Shown piece after piece: positions 53,930-63,050 of a DNA stretch of 64,000 nucleotides. The notes under the pieces are model-generated. The model was not told where the DNA came from. It searched no databases and saw only the letters and a list, made by a program, of their open reading frames with translations. The translations under genes were made by a program, and so were the position numbers. How positions within the stretch are numbered: the stretch's first letter is position 1; every line of letters starts with the position of its first letter. This DNA comes from Gottfriedia endophytica (GTDB lineage: Bacteria; Bacillota; Bacilli; Bacillales; Bacillaceae_G), in the NCBI RefSeq assembly GCF_017814275.1, contig NZ_JAGIYQ010000008.1, positions 1 to 64,000 on the forward strand, in the 5' to 3' direction.

Positions 53930-55183
53930 ATGCTGACAGAGAAACTACTTTTGCATGTACTTGTAAATATGGCACCTGTTTTGTTTTTTAGTATCTTACT
54001 AGATAAAAAGGGGATTAATAATCGTCCAGTCTTATTTGGTGTTTTACAAGGAATAGTAGGTGCTACATGTCTTTTTTTTTCATATAATAGCTCTGGATTG
54101 TTTTGGGATTTGCGATATGTTGCTTTAACGATTGCTGCACTTTATGGTGGGCCACTATCTGGTTTAATTACATTATTATTTTTACTTATAGCAAGGGCCA
54201 TTCTTGGTGGGGATGCACTATATTTTGGTTTTGTTTCTTGTATACTTTCTTCAATTGGCCCAATTATTATGTCAAAATGGTTTTGGTGCTTTAGGAAAAA
54301 AGGTAGATTGTTAATAGCACTACTAATTGGATTATGGCCAATGATCGTCCAATTTACGATCTTGTTCTCTTATTTGTACTTTAAAGGAAATTCAGCATTG
54401 GGAATAGAAATAACAGTTCCATTGATTGGCGTATTTGTTTGTATCGAAATGGTTGCGATGATTTTAGTCGTCTTGTTGATTGAAACTGTTGTAGAAAAGG
54501 ATTTAATGCAGCAAGAAATTCAACGAGCTGAAAAGCTAAATACAATTGGTGAGCTAGCAGCTTCTATTGCACATGAGGTTCGAAATCCTCTGACGGTCGT
54601 AAAAGGCTTTTTACAGCTCATGCAAAAAAGTGAAGAAAAAAAGGGATTGGAATATTTACCATTGGTATTGAGTGAATTAGGACGTGCGGAAGTCATCATT
54701 AATGATTTTTTAAATTTTGCAAAACCGCAATTAGATAAAGTTGAAGAATTTCCATTAGATAAACTTTTGATAGATATCGTAACGTTAATCGAACCATTAG
54801 CTGTAAAACAAAATGTTACGTTAATACAAGATATCAATTCGGAAGTGTCGATTGTAACTGATCGAAATCAATTAAAACAAGCATTACTGAATTTTGTTAA
54901 AAATGCAATTGAAGCAACAAGTGCAGAAGGAAAAGTAACGGTTTCAATGTTTGGTAAAAAGGATGAAGTAGAAATTATTATTAAAGATAACGGTAAAGGG
55001 ATGACAAAAGAACAATTAGCACGTATTGGGACGCTATTTTATTCGACTAAAGAAAAAGGAACTGGGTTAGGAACTACAGTGTCTATTCGTATCATTGAAG
55101 CGATGGGTGGAACTGTTCAATTTGAGAGCGAACAAAATATAGGAACAATCGTAACAATAAAACTACCAGTAAATTCAACTTAA
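53930..55183 (+). CDS. Sporulation-type sensor histidine kinase (KinB-like)
   Basis: 417 residues. The N-terminus is a 5TM-5TMR_LYT sensor (about 1-195; membrane helices include LRYVALTIAALYGGPLSGLITLLFLL). The HisKA box is ASIAHEVRNPLTVVKGFLQLM with His near residue 214, followed by the ATPase boxes NAIEA (N), DNGKGM (G1) and GTGLGT (G2). The H-box wording is that of Spo0A phosphorelay kinases (KinA-E). No response regulator gene is adjacent, as is usual for those kinases. ATG 53930 has TATGGAG upstream. Confidence 0.88.
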   Translation: MLTEKLLLHVLVNMAPVLFFSILLDKKGINNRPVLFGVLQGIVGATCLFFSYNSSGLFWDLRYVALTIAALYGGPLSGLITLLFLLIARAILGGDALYFGFVSCILSSIGPIIMSKWFWCFRKKGRLLIALLIGLWPMIVQFTILFSYLYFKGNSALGIEITVPLIGVFVCIEMVAMILVVLLIETVVEKDLMQQEIQRAEKLNTIGELAASIAHEVRNPLTVVKGFLQLMQKSEEKKGLEYLPLVLSELGRAEVIINDFLNFAKPQLDKVEEFPLDKLLIDIVTLIEPLAVKQNVTLIQDINSEVSIVTDRNQLKQALLNFVKNAIEATSAEGKVTVSMFGKKDEVEIIIKDNGKGMTKEQLARIGTLFYSTKEKGTGLGTTVSIRIIEAMGGTVQFESEQNIGTIVTIKLPVNST

Positions 55184-55203
55184 GAATTTTCCATAAGAGA
55201 ATG

Positions 55204-55250
55204 AAAGAGCTATGTCGAGAATTTTTTGATGATTTAGCTCTTTTTCTTTT
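55204..55250 (+). terminator. Terminator after the kinase gene
   Basis: AAAGAGCTA and TAGCTCTTT enclose a long loop of 22 bases, followed by TTCTTTT. Confidence 0.65.
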
Positions 55251-55259
55251 AAAGATATT

Positions 55260-55646
55260 TCATCTTCCTCTTTCGAAGCCTATAAATCTAGTACCTTGGA
55301 AGGTTAGTTTTCCGTTGTCTCCTTCACTCATTTGTCCGTATTGATACCCTTGAATAGTAAATTCGATTCGATCGCCACTCTCTACTTCAAATGTGACGAA
55401 ATAACTGTTTGTCGTATGAATCGCATGATGATTGTTATGATTATGTTGATGATGATGAGTTTCTGTTCTTTTTGAAACAATCTTTGCTGGAACAATTAGC
55501 TCAGGCTGTTTGTTATTGAAATTCCATTGTTTTACTCCATGCAGAATATTTATGAAGATACCTATGAACGCGATGATGAATAGAATAGGGAATATGATAG
55601 ATAAGACTGAAAATACATCAAAACCTGAATTTATTTCTGGCCCCAT
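55260..55646 (-). CDS. DUF2500 family membrane protein
   Basis: 128 residues: one N-terminal membrane helix (VLSIIFPILFIIAFIGIFINI), the strand AKIVSKRTETHHHQHNHNNHH with a His-rich insert, and a beta-rich end (YFVTFEVESGDRIEF, GDNGKLTFQGTRFIGFER). This is the DUF2500 layout. ATG 55646 follows a perfect AGGAGGTGG. A longer frame start at 55679 runs through that ribosome site and is rejected. Function unknown; the His cluster may bind metal. Confidence 0.85.
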   Translation of the reverse strand: MGPEINSGFDVFSVLSIIFPILFIIAFIGIFINILHGVKQWNFNNKQPELIVPAKIVSKRTETHHHQHNHNNHHAIHTTNSYFVTFEVESGDRIEFTIQGYQYGQMSEGDNGKLTFQGTRFIGFERGR

Positions 55647-55789
55647 TAATCCACCTCCTAATAGTGTCTTACAATACATTTTATTGAATAGTTAGAAAAT
55701 TTACTATACTTTTATAGTTAGAGAGTATATATTTAATAAAAAGATAGCGCTTTCATTTTATCTCATTTTTCATATGATATAGTAAGTCA

Positions 55790-55911
55790 TTTTTCCCGCA
55801 ATTACCGGCAGTAAAATCCCCATATTTGAAAAAAATGTGAAGGATAACTGCCCGAAAAATAACCATAAGCGGGAATGAAGAAAGCTCCCACTTATAGAAG
55901 TTTCACTTAAA
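55790..55911. repeat. Short dispersed repeat (TCCCGCA...GAAGTTTCAC type), copy 2
   Basis: TCCCGCAATTACCGGCAGTAAAATCCCC at about 55795, a reverse-oriented piece AACTGCCCG...AAGCGGGAAT around 55847-55876, and CTCCCACTTATAGAAGTTTCACTT near 55887-55910. The first and last parts match the element at 43402. The two opposed arms could fold into a hairpin. It lies in the megL leader. Confidence 0.55.
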
Positions 55912-55924
55912 TGGAGGAAAAGAA

Positions 55925-57103
55925 ATGGAAAGTAATCGCTTTGAAACAAAAGTTATTCATCATGGTTATGAAGCAGCTGAGCATAAAGGTAGTTTAGCAG
56001 CACCATTATATCAAACCTCAACATTTGTATTTGACTCTGCTGAACAAGGAGAGGCGCGTTTTGGTGGAATGGAGTCTGGCTTTATTTATTCACGATTAGG
56101 AAATCCAACAGTTAATATTCTAGAGCAAAAAATGGCCTTACTTGAAGAAGGTGAAGCAGGTTTAGCTTTTGGTTCTGGGATGGCTGCTGTTTCATCTGTG
56201 TTAATTTCATTAACAGGAGCTGGAGACCATATTCTTTGCTCTCAAGGAGTTTATGGTTGTACGTTTGGGTTATTGAATCTATTAGAAGAGAAATATTCAA
56301 TTACACATGGTTTTAGTCATATGAATAATGAAGAAACCGTTCGGAAAGGAATTACACCAAAAACGAAGGTTATCTATGTTGAAACCCCTATTAATCCAAC
56401 TATGCAATTAATTGATTTAGAAATGGTAAGTAAAGTTGCAAAAGAATATCAAATTCCGGTTGTTGTAGATAACACATTTTTATCACCTTACTTACAGAGA
56501 CCACTTACACTAGGCTGTGACGTTGTTATACACAGTGCAACAAAATATATTTGTGGTCATGGTGATGTAATTGCGGGTATCGTTGTCGGGAAAGATGAAT
56601 TCATCAAGAAAATGGCTTTGACAACCCAAAAGGATATTGGCGGAGTCATGGCACCGTTTGACGCATGGTTACTTATTCGGGGGTTAAAAACGCTACCTGT
56701 TCGGATGGAGCGCCATTGTGAAAATGCACTAAAAATAGCTACATCATTGAAAAATCATCCAAGCATAAAGAATGTCTATTATCCAGGAGACCCAGATCAT
56801 CCTCAAAAGGAAATCGTTGAGAATCAGATGAAAAATGGCGGTGGAATTATATCGTTTGAACTGTATGGTGGTAAAGAAGAAGCCCAGCAATTTATGAATC
56901 GATTAAAACTCATAAAAATTGCGGTAAGCTTAGGGGATGCAGAGTCACTAATCCAACACCCTGCAACGATGACCCATAGTCCTGTTCCTAAAGAAATTAG
57001 AGAACAAATGGGTATCTCAGATTCTCTTCTTCGACTTTCAGTAGGATTAGAGCATTGGGAAGATGTATGGGATGATTTAGAAGCTGCGTTAAACCATAAA
57101 TAA
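55925..57103 (+). CDS. megL: Methionine gamma-lyase
   Basis: A PLP enzyme of the Cys/Met metabolism family, splitting methionine into methanethiol, 2-oxobutyrate and ammonia. In the 392-residue product PLP is bound by Lys in HSATKYICGHGD near residue 208; YSRLGNPT near 59 contacts the neighbouring subunit; GSGMAAVSS lies near 86. The Cys in VYGCTFGLL near 115 is the residue that distinguishes methionine gamma-lyases from cystathionine enzymes. TGGAGG ribosome site. Monocistronic. Confidence 0.88.
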   Translation: MESNRFETKVIHHGYEAAEHKGSLAAPLYQTSTFVFDSAEQGEARFGGMESGFIYSRLGNPTVNILEQKMALLEEGEAGLAFGSGMAAVSSVLISLTGAGDHILCSQGVYGCTFGLLNLLEEKYSITHGFSHMNNEETVRKGITPKTKVIYVETPINPTMQLIDLEMVSKVAKEYQIPVVVDNTFLSPYLQRPLTLGCDVVIHSATKYICGHGDVIAGIVVGKDEFIKKMALTTQKDIGGVMAPFDAWLLIRGLKTLPVRMERHCENALKIATSLKNHPSIKNVYYPGDPDHPQKEIVENQMKNGGGIISFELYGGKEEAQQFMNRLKLIKIAVSLGDAESLIQHPATMTHSPVPKEIREQMGISDSLLRLSVGLEHWEDVWDDLEAALNHK

Positions 57104-57112
57104 AAGTAATGA

Positions 57113-57163
57113 GAAGAAGGATAGGGAAGCAGATTGCATTCTGCTCACCTATCCTTCTTTTTT
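57113..57163 (+). terminator. Terminator after megL
   Basis: GAAGAAGGATAGG and CCTATCCTTC form an outer stem, with an inner AGCAGA/TCTGCT pairing, followed by seven T. Confidence 0.93.
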
Positions 57164-57314
57164 CTAGAAGCCCTCTCCAATTTTATCCACAATATATCCA
57201 CACTTCAAATGTGACAGGCACCAATTTCGGTATAACGACACCATAATTTGCAAAGTATACATTTTGAGAGAAGTGCATTTCTATTTACCAAACTTTTTAA
57301 GTAAGGAGAATAAT

Positions 57315-59051
57315 ATGAGGAAAACAATTGCTGATTTACTGGTCGAGTCATTAGTTCAAGCGGGTGTGAAAAGAATTTATGGTATTGTTGGTGATTCTTT
57401 AAATGCTGTTTTAGATGCAATTAAAAATTCTAAAAAAATAGAGTGGATTGGTGTTAGACATGAGGAAGTAGCTGCTTTTGCGGCTGGTGCTGATGCTTTT
57501 CTAAGCGATAGTATTGCTGTTTGTGCAGGAAGCAGTGGACCTGGTAATCTCCATCTCATAAACGGATTGTATGATTGTCACCGAAGTCGTATTCCTGTTC
57601 TTGCGATTGCAGCCCATATTCCTAGCGGAGAAATAGGGAGCGATTACTTTCAACAAACTCGTCCAGAACAAATATTCAAGGATTGTAGTCACTTTTGTGA
57701 GACGGTTTCTACTCCAGAGCAAATGCCGCGTATGGTAACAATAGCTATGCAACATGCCATTTCACGTAAAGGGGTTTCTGTACTTGTTTTACCCGGAGAC
57801 GTTGCCTCAGATGAGGATAAAGAAAAAGTTCCAGATCAGGTAATCCATGTTACGAATCCGTTAGTTAGACCATCTGATTCAGAGCTAGAACGGTTAGCAG
57901 AGTTCCTTAATAATGGAAAACGAGTCACATTACTTTGCGGTGCTGGCTGTGAAGGTGCTCATTCTCAGTTGATGGAGCTTTGTTCAAAATTAAAATCACC
58001 TATGGTCATTGCACTTAGAGGAAAAGAATTCCTTGAATACGACAATCCTTATTACGCTGGATTAACAGGTTTAATTGGCTATTCTTCAGGATATCATGCA
58101 ATGATGGAATGCGATGTTTTATTGATGCTCGGTACGGACTTCCCTTATAGACAGTTCTATCCAAAGGATGCAATTATTTTGCAAGTGGATATAAGGGCAG
58201 AGCATTTAGGAAGAAGAGCATCCGTGACATATGGACTTTGTGGTGATGTAAAAGAAACGATTAAACATTTGTTACCTCTTTTAGAAGGAGAGAGGGAATC
58301 AAAGCATTTAGAAAAATATGTATCAGCTTATGAAAAGGTACGTGAAGGTTTAGATAGTTATGCAGTTGGTAAACCAGGACGTGTACCTATACATCCTCAG
58401 TATCTTACAAAGGTCGTAAGTGATCTTGCTGCTGAAGACGCTATATTTTCATGTGATGTAGGTACTCCTACACTTTGGGCTGCCCGATATTTACGCATGA
58501 ACGGCAAAAGAAGACTTCTAGGTTCTTTTAATCATGGGACGATGGCCAATGCTTTACCTCAAGCGATTGGTGCGCAGTTTTCAAAACCGGAACGACAGAT
58601 TATCGCATTATCTGGTGATGGGGGGCTGTCAATGCTAATGGGAGATTTATTGACACTCCATCAACATAAGTTACCTGTAAAAGTTATTGTCTTCAATAAC
58701 AGCGCACTAAGTTTTGTTGAATTAGAAATGAAAGCGGCAGGTTATTTAGAATCGGGCACACATCTAGACAATCCAAACTTTGCAGAGGTAGCACAAGCAA
58801 TGGGGATTGAAGGAATTCGTGTTGAGGATCCTGCTGATTTAGAGTCGGCCGTGCTCAGAGCGTTTAAACACAATGGACCATCCTTGATTGATGTCGTAGT
58901 AAATCGTCAAGAATTAGCAATGCCACCAAAAGTAAGTATAGAACAAGCTCAAGGTTTCTCATTATGGACACTTAAAGCTGTATTGAATGGTCATGCGAGT
59001 GACGTGATTGACCTTGCAAAGACGAATTTAATGGATAAATTCCATTTTTGA
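57315..59051 (+). CDS. poxB: Pyruvate oxidase/dehydrogenase (quinone), PoxB type
   Basis: A thiamine diphosphate and FAD enzyme that decarboxylates pyruvate to acetate and passes electrons to membrane quinone. 578 residues. The TPP-domain start is VKRIYGIVGDSLNAVLDAI, the catalytic Glu is in RHEEVAAFAAGA near residue 50, AGSSGPGNLHLINGLYDCHR lies near 75, and the TPP signature GDGGLSMLMGD...NN near 435-465. The C-terminal QAQGFSLWTLKAVLNG resembles the membrane-activated tail of E. coli PoxB. ATG 57315 follows AAGGAG; upstream codons from 57264 are rejected. It would feed quinol to oxidases such as the bd operon here. Confidence 0.92.
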   Translation: MRKTIADLLVESLVQAGVKRIYGIVGDSLNAVLDAIKNSKKIEWIGVRHEEVAAFAAGADAFLSDSIAVCAGSSGPGNLHLINGLYDCHRSRIPVLAIAAHIPSGEIGSDYFQQTRPEQIFKDCSHFCETVSTPEQMPRMVTIAMQHAISRKGVSVLVLPGDVASDEDKEKVPDQVIHVTNPLVRPSDSELERLAEFLNNGKRVTLLCGAGCEGAHSQLMELCSKLKSPMVIALRGKEFLEYDNPYYAGLTGLIGYSSGYHAMMECDVLLMLGTDFPYRQFYPKDAIILQVDIRAEHLGRRASVTYGLCGDVKETIKHLLPLLEGERESKHLEKYVSAYEKVREGLDSYAVGKPGRVPIHPQYLTKVVSDLAAEDAIFSCDVGTPTLWAARYLRMNGKRRLLGSFNHGTMANALPQAIGAQFSKPERQIIALSGDGGLSMLMGDLLTLHQHKLPVKVIVFNNSALSFVELEMKAAGYLESGTHLDNPNFAEVAQAMGIEGIRVEDPADLESAVLRAFKHNGPSLIDVVVNRQELAMPPKVSIEQAQGFSLWTLKAVLNGHASDVIDLAKTNLMDKFHF

Positions 59052-59074
59052 ATCTACTTACCTGTAGTTAAGAC

Positions 59075-59112
59075 CAAAAGAGTTGCCTCGGCAGCTCTTT
59101 TATTTTTTTTTT
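59075..59112 (+). terminator. Terminator after poxB
   Basis: AAAAGAGTTGC and GCAGCTCTTTT pair around CTCG, followed by a run of about ten T. Confidence 0.92.
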
Positions 59113-59226
59113 AAAATAGCAGGATAGTGAAAGTAGCAGGTTGAATAAATTTATAAATTAATAAAAAAGTGTTAAAAAACATTAACTAGTTAACGACGAT
59201 TTTACGTAAAAGGGGAAGAGGCAGAT

Positions 59227-60075
59227 ATGAAAGTAGGTTTTTTAGGACCAGAAGCAACATTTACTCATGTGGCAGTTCAATCATTTTTTGAGAAGGAAGA
59301 ACATCTAGCCTATACAAGTATTCCTGCATGTATGGATGGCCTAGCTGAAGGTGAAGTAGATCTAGCAGTTGTTCCAATCGAAAATTCAGTGGAAGGTTCT
59401 GTTCCAATCACGATTGATTATTTAGTGCATGAGCAACCACTTCAAATTGTTGGGGAAATCATAATGCCAATCCGTCAGCATTTAATCGTTTCAAAAAAGA
59501 ATGCTGAAAAATGGAAAGATGCAAAGGTCATTTATTCACATTCACATGCGCTCGCACAATGTCATCCATTTTTACATGAGCATTTTAAATCGACTAGACT
59601 TGAACCAATGACGTCAACAAGTGCAGCGGCAAAGTTTGTTAGTGAAAATGAACATGAAAATATAGCAGCAATTGCAAATGAATATGCAGCTAAAGCATAT
59701 GGTTTACATATTGCAGTTTCAGATATTCATTCAAATACATACAATCGTACGAAATTTGTCATCCTTCAGAGGGAAAATACTGCGAAAGAGTACGGTCTAT
59801 TAAAAAAGGAAAATCAAAAATCAACATTTGTTGTGATGATGCCAGAAAATAAAGCAGGGGCGCTACATCAAGTATTATCAGCGTTTGCCTGGAGAAAAAT
59901 AGATCTTTCAAAAATTGAGTCGAGACCAATGAAAACTGGATTAGGGAATTATTTTTTCATTATTGATGTTGAAATGGGATATGATGAAGTACTACTCCCA
60001 GGAGTGAAACAGGAGCTTGAAGCGCTTGGGTTTACTGTTAAAATAATTGGTAGCTATTCGACATACAGTAAGTAA
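59227..60075 (+). CDS. pheA: Prephenate dehydratase PheA
   Basis: Converts prephenate to phenylpyruvate for phenylalanine synthesis. 282 residues. The catalytic domain (about 1-185) has MKVGFLGPEATFTHVAVQSFF, the VPIENSVEGSV motif near 55 and YNRTKFVIL near 173 with the catalytic Thr. A C-terminal ACT domain (about 200-280, with ALHQVLSAFAWRKIDLSKIESRP) gives feedback control by phenylalanine. AAGGGGAAGAGG ribosome site. Monofunctional, without chorismate mutase, as in Bacillus. Confidence 0.96.
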   Translation: MKVGFLGPEATFTHVAVQSFFEKEEHLAYTSIPACMDGLAEGEVDLAVVPIENSVEGSVPITIDYLVHEQPLQIVGEIIMPIRQHLIVSKKNAEKWKDAKVIYSHSHALAQCHPFLHEHFKSTRLEPMTSTSAAAKFVSENEHENIAAIANEYAAKAYGLHIAVSDIHSNTYNRTKFVILQRENTAKEYGLLKKENQKSTFVVMMPENKAGALHQVLSAFAWRKIDLSKIESRPMKTGLGNYFFIIDVEMGYDEVLLPGVKQELEALGFTVKIIGSYSTYSK

Positions 60076-60145
60076 GGGGACAGGGAAACAAGGGAAATAG
60101 GGAACAAGGAAAAAAGGAAAGACAGGGAAAAGGAAAATAAGGGAA
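60076..60145 (+). repeat. G-rich purine tract after pheA
   Basis: About 70 bases with almost no pyrimidine on the plus strand: runs of G spaced by A-rich units (AGGGGACAGGG, AAACAAGGG, AAATAGGG and so on). Four G3 runs at 60077-60102 with loops of three to six bases meet the usual G-quadruplex pattern. It sits in the 3' untranslated part of pheA. Confidence 0.7.
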
Positions 60146-60186
60146 AAGGCAATTCCTCGGAATCAATGACGAGGATTGCCTTTCTA
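60146..60186. terminator. Bidirectional terminator between pheA and the rocR-type gene
   Basis: AAGGCAATTCCTCG and CGAGGATTGCCTT form a stem with one bulge around GAATCAATGA. T-rich bases follow on both strands. Confidence 0.8.
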
Positions 60187-60198
60187 GTTTATAGTGAA

Positions 60199-61611
60199 CT
60201 AATTTAGTTTGAATTTTTTTAAGCGGTATTGTAGGTTTTGTCTGCTAAGGCCAAGTTCTTTTGCTGCGCGTGTGATATTTCCATTATGATTTTCAAGTAC
60301 TTGAAGAATATATTCTTTTTCCATCTCTTGTACTTTTTCTTTTAATTGGCCTTTATTCTGTTTTTCATTTGAGATTTGATCATCCACTAGTTGCACGTCA
60401 AGAGTTTGAATATGTGTTGTTTGATAAATTTGATTTGAGAAGCGGGTTGGTAAGTGAAAAGAAGTAATCATCTTCTCGTCTTCTATTAAATTCATTGCTC
60501 CCTCAATCATATGCTCTAATTCACGCACATTCCCTGGCCAAGTATGAGTTAAAAAGAAATCCGTCACTTGGTCATCTAATCTTTCTACTGAGAGACCAAA
60601 ACGGCTATTATATTTATTCAGAAAATAAGCAGATAATAGGAAAATATCGTTTTTTCGTTCTCTTAGTGGAGGTAAAAATAATGTGACAACACTTAATCGG
60701 TAATAAAGGTCTTTTCGTAGACGATTATTGGCAATTGCTTCAATTGGGTCTTCATTAATCGTTGCAATGACCCTAACATCTAATTCTTTTTCAACAAAAT
60801 CTCCAATTCGTCTTACCTTTTGATCCTGAAGCACACGTAATAATTTCGCTTGAAGAGTAGGATTAAGTGAGTTAATTTCATCAAGGAGGATTGTTCCCCC
60901 GTTTGCTTCCTCAAACAGACCTGGTTTATCAATTGCTCCTGTAAATGCCCCTTTTTTTGTACCAAATAAGATACTTTCAATGAGTGAGTCAGGAATAGCT
61001 GCACAATTTTGTGAAATAAATGGTTTGTTCGAACGCTTGCTTTCATGATGAATACTCTGAGCGAATAACTCTTTTCCTGTACCAGTTTCTCCGACAATTA
61101 AGACAGAAGAAGAAGTTTTAGCTGAGCGTTTTGCTTCTTCAATCACTGATTTAATCGCAATGGATTCTCCAATAATTTGATCAAATGTAAAATGTGTATT
61201 TCGTTGTTGATTCAGATCATTCTTCATCAGCTGATTTATTTTTGATACATCGTTTACAATTTCGATTGCTCCAACAATTTGACCATTCTTAATAATTGGT
61301 AGGGTGTCATTAATGGTCGTTACTTCTTTTCCTTTATTATTAAAATAAGTTTGTTTTATATGTTTACGAGTTTTCCCGTATTTTAAGGCTTCTAGCAAAG
61401 TACTGTGCTGATTCTCTTTAAATGTGAACACGTCTAATAAATTTTTGTGTAATACATCCTCTTGATTCATTGATTCAATTTCCATCATTTTATGATTGTA
61501 AATGACAGTTTTTCCATCTAGATTAATGACATGAATTCCAATATCTATTTCATCTAAAATAATTTGTAGTAAATCATCTGTTAAGTGTAGATCATTCAGT
61601 TTGTTTCCCAT
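60199..61611 (-). CDS. rocR: RocR-type sigma-54 (SigL) dependent activator
   Basis: 470 residues. An N-terminal PAS-like sensor (about 17-125, IILDEIDIGIHVINLDGKTVIYNHKMMEIE) is followed by the AAA+ domain with Walker A GETGTGKE near residue 174, the sigma-54 contact loop GAFTGA at 221-226, Walker B ILLDEIN near 241, and the C-terminal Fis-type HTH GNITRAAKELGLSRQNLQYRLKK. It is divergent from rocD, which has a SigL promoter, so it should activate ornithine/arginine breakdown in response to ornithine or citrulline, as RocR does in B. subtilis. Confidence 0.9.
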   Translation of the reverse strand: MGNKLNDLHLTDDLLQIILDEIDIGIHVINLDGKTVIYNHKMMEIESMNQEDVLHKNLLDVFTFKENQHSTLLEALKYGKTRKHIKQTYFNNKGKEVTTINDTLPIIKNGQIVGAIEIVNDVSKINQLMKNDLNQQRNTHFTFDQIIGESIAIKSVIEEAKRSAKTSSSVLIVGETGTGKELFAQSIHHESKRSNKPFISQNCAAIPDSLIESILFGTKKGAFTGAIDKPGLFEEANGGTILLDEINSLNPTLQAKLLRVLQDQKVRRIGDFVEKELDVRVIATINEDPIEAIANNRLRKDLYYRLSVVTLFLPPLRERKNDIFLLSAYFLNKYNSRFGLSVERLDDQVTDFFLTHTWPGNVRELEHMIEGAMNLIEDEKMITSFHLPTRFSNQIYQTTHIQTLDVQLVDDQISNEKQNKGQLKEKVQEMEKEYILQVLENHNGNITRAAKELGLSRQNLQYRLKKFKLN

Positions 61612-61682
61612 AGGTTATTTCTCCCTATTATCAAATTGTAAACTTCCCTATGCAAATATTTTAAACGTTTTTTGCACTTTGG

Positions 61683-61699
61683 CGCAAAATATTTTTGCG
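61683..61699 (+). promoter_or_regulatory. Candidate upstream activator site for the RocR-type protein
   Basis: CGCAAAATATTTTTGCG is a 17-base palindrome with one mismatch. A related half-like sequence, GGCAAAAATATTT, follows at about 61705 and TTTTTTGCA precedes at about 61669. It lies 52 bases upstream of the -24/-12 promoter, a usual distance for enhancer-like binding. Confidence 0.6.
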
Positions 61700-61750
61700 T
61701 AAAGGGCAAAAATATTTCTACAAATGTATATTTCTATTAGAATTTCATTT

Positions 61751-61766
61751 TGGCACGGTTCTTGCT
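61751..61766 (+). promoter_or_regulatory. SigL (sigma-54) -24/-12 promoter of rocD
   Basis: TGGCACGGTTCTTGCT matches the sigma-54 consensus TGGCAC-N5-TTGCW exactly. Transcription should start about 12 bases downstream, near 61777, ahead of rocD. Confidence 0.95.
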
Positions 61767-61822
61767 TAATAATAAGTAAGATAGTAAATTACTATGTTTC
61801 ATACAATAGGGGGAGAATTTTC

Positions 61823-63034
61823 ATGACAACAACATCAGAACGTATTATTGAACAAACAAATTTATACGGTGCAAAAAACTATCATCCACTACCAGTTGTT
61901 ATTTCAAAAGCAGAGGGTATTTGGGTATATGATCCAGAAGGTAACCGTTATTTAGATATGCTAAGTGCTTATTCATCTGTTAACCAAGGTCATAGACATC
62001 CTAAAATTATCCAAGCATTAAAAGACCAAGCAGATTTAGTTACACTTACTTCACGTGCATTTTACAGTGAAAACATGGGTGAGTTTTATAAAAGAGTAGC
62101 TGATATTACAGGTAAAGATATGATTTTACCAATGAATACAGGAGCGGAAGCTGTAGAAACTGCATTAAAAGCAGCTAGAAGATGGGCATATGATGTAAAA
62201 GGTGTAGAAGACGATCAAGCAGAAATTATTGCGTGTATTGGTAACTTCCATGGACGTACAATGGGAGCAATTTCTCTATCATCTGAAGCAGATTACAAAC
62301 GTGGGTTTGGACCATTTTTACCAGGTATTAAACTAGTTCCATTCGGTGATATCGAAGCACTTAAGAAAGCGATTACAAAAAATACTGCAGCATTTATATT
62401 TGAACCAATTCAAGGTGAAGCAGGAATTAATATTCCTAAAGATGGCTATTTACGTGAAGTTGAAGCTTTATGTAAAGAAGAAAATGTTTTAGTTATTGCT
62501 GATGAAATCCAAACAGGTCTTGGACGTACTGGAAAAATGTTTGCATGTGATTGGGAAGGCTTAACACCTGACATGTATATCTTAGGAAAAGCGCTTGGTG
62601 GCGGTGTATTTCCAATTTCATGTGTGGTAGCAGACCACTCAATCTTAAATGTATTTGAGCCAGGTTCTCACGGTTCTACTTTTGGTGGAAATCCATTAGC
62701 TTGTGCTGTATCTGTTGCTGCACTTGATGTAATTAAAGAAGAACGTTTAGCTGAAAGATCAATGGAACTTGGTGAATACTTTGTTGCAAGATTAAAAGAA
62801 ATTAACCATCCTCATATTAAAACAGTAAGAGGAAGAGGATTATTTATTGGGGTAGAGTTAAATGTACCTGCTCGAGTTTATTGTGAAGCGTTGAAAAAAC
62901 AAGGCTTATTATGTAAAGAAACACATGATACAGTTATTCGTTTTGCACCACCATTAATCATTGAAAAAGAAGAGTTAGATTGGGCAATCGAACAAATCTT
63001 TGCAGTGTTTAATGAACAAAAAGTAACTATCTAA
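61823..63034 (+). CDS. rocD: Ornithine aminotransferase RocD
   Basis: A class III PLP aminotransferase making glutamate semialdehyde from ornithine and 2-oxoglutarate. 403 residues. PLP Lys is in [14 protein letters not shown] near residue 257, the DEIQTG Asp near 228, and [19 protein letters not shown] near 105. ATG 61823 follows GGGGGAGAA. Codons upstream to 61724 lie within and before the SigL promoter and are rejected. Its product feeds PruA (21009), and the next gene removes the resulting glutamate. Confidence 0.97.
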   Translation: MTTTSERIIEQTNLYGAKNYHPLPVVISKAEGIWVYDPEGNRYLDMLSAYSSVNQGHRHPKIIQALKDQADLVTLTSRAFYSENMGEFYKRVADITGKDMILPMNTGAEAVETALKAARRWAYDVKGVEDDQAEIIACIGNFHGRTMGAISLSSEADYKRGFGPFLPGIKLVPFGDIEALKKAITKNTAAFIFEPIQGEAGINIPKDGYLREVEALCKEENVLVIADEIQTGLGRTGKMFACDWEGLTPDMYILGKALGGGVFPISCVVADHSILNVFEPGSHGSTFGGNPLACAVSVAALDVIKEERLAERSMELGEYFVARLKEINHPHIKTVRGRGLFIGVELNVPARVYCEALKKQGLLCKETHDTVIRFAPPLIIEKEELDWAIEQIFAVFNEQKVTI

Positions 63035-63050
63035 TTAGAGGGTGAAATTC

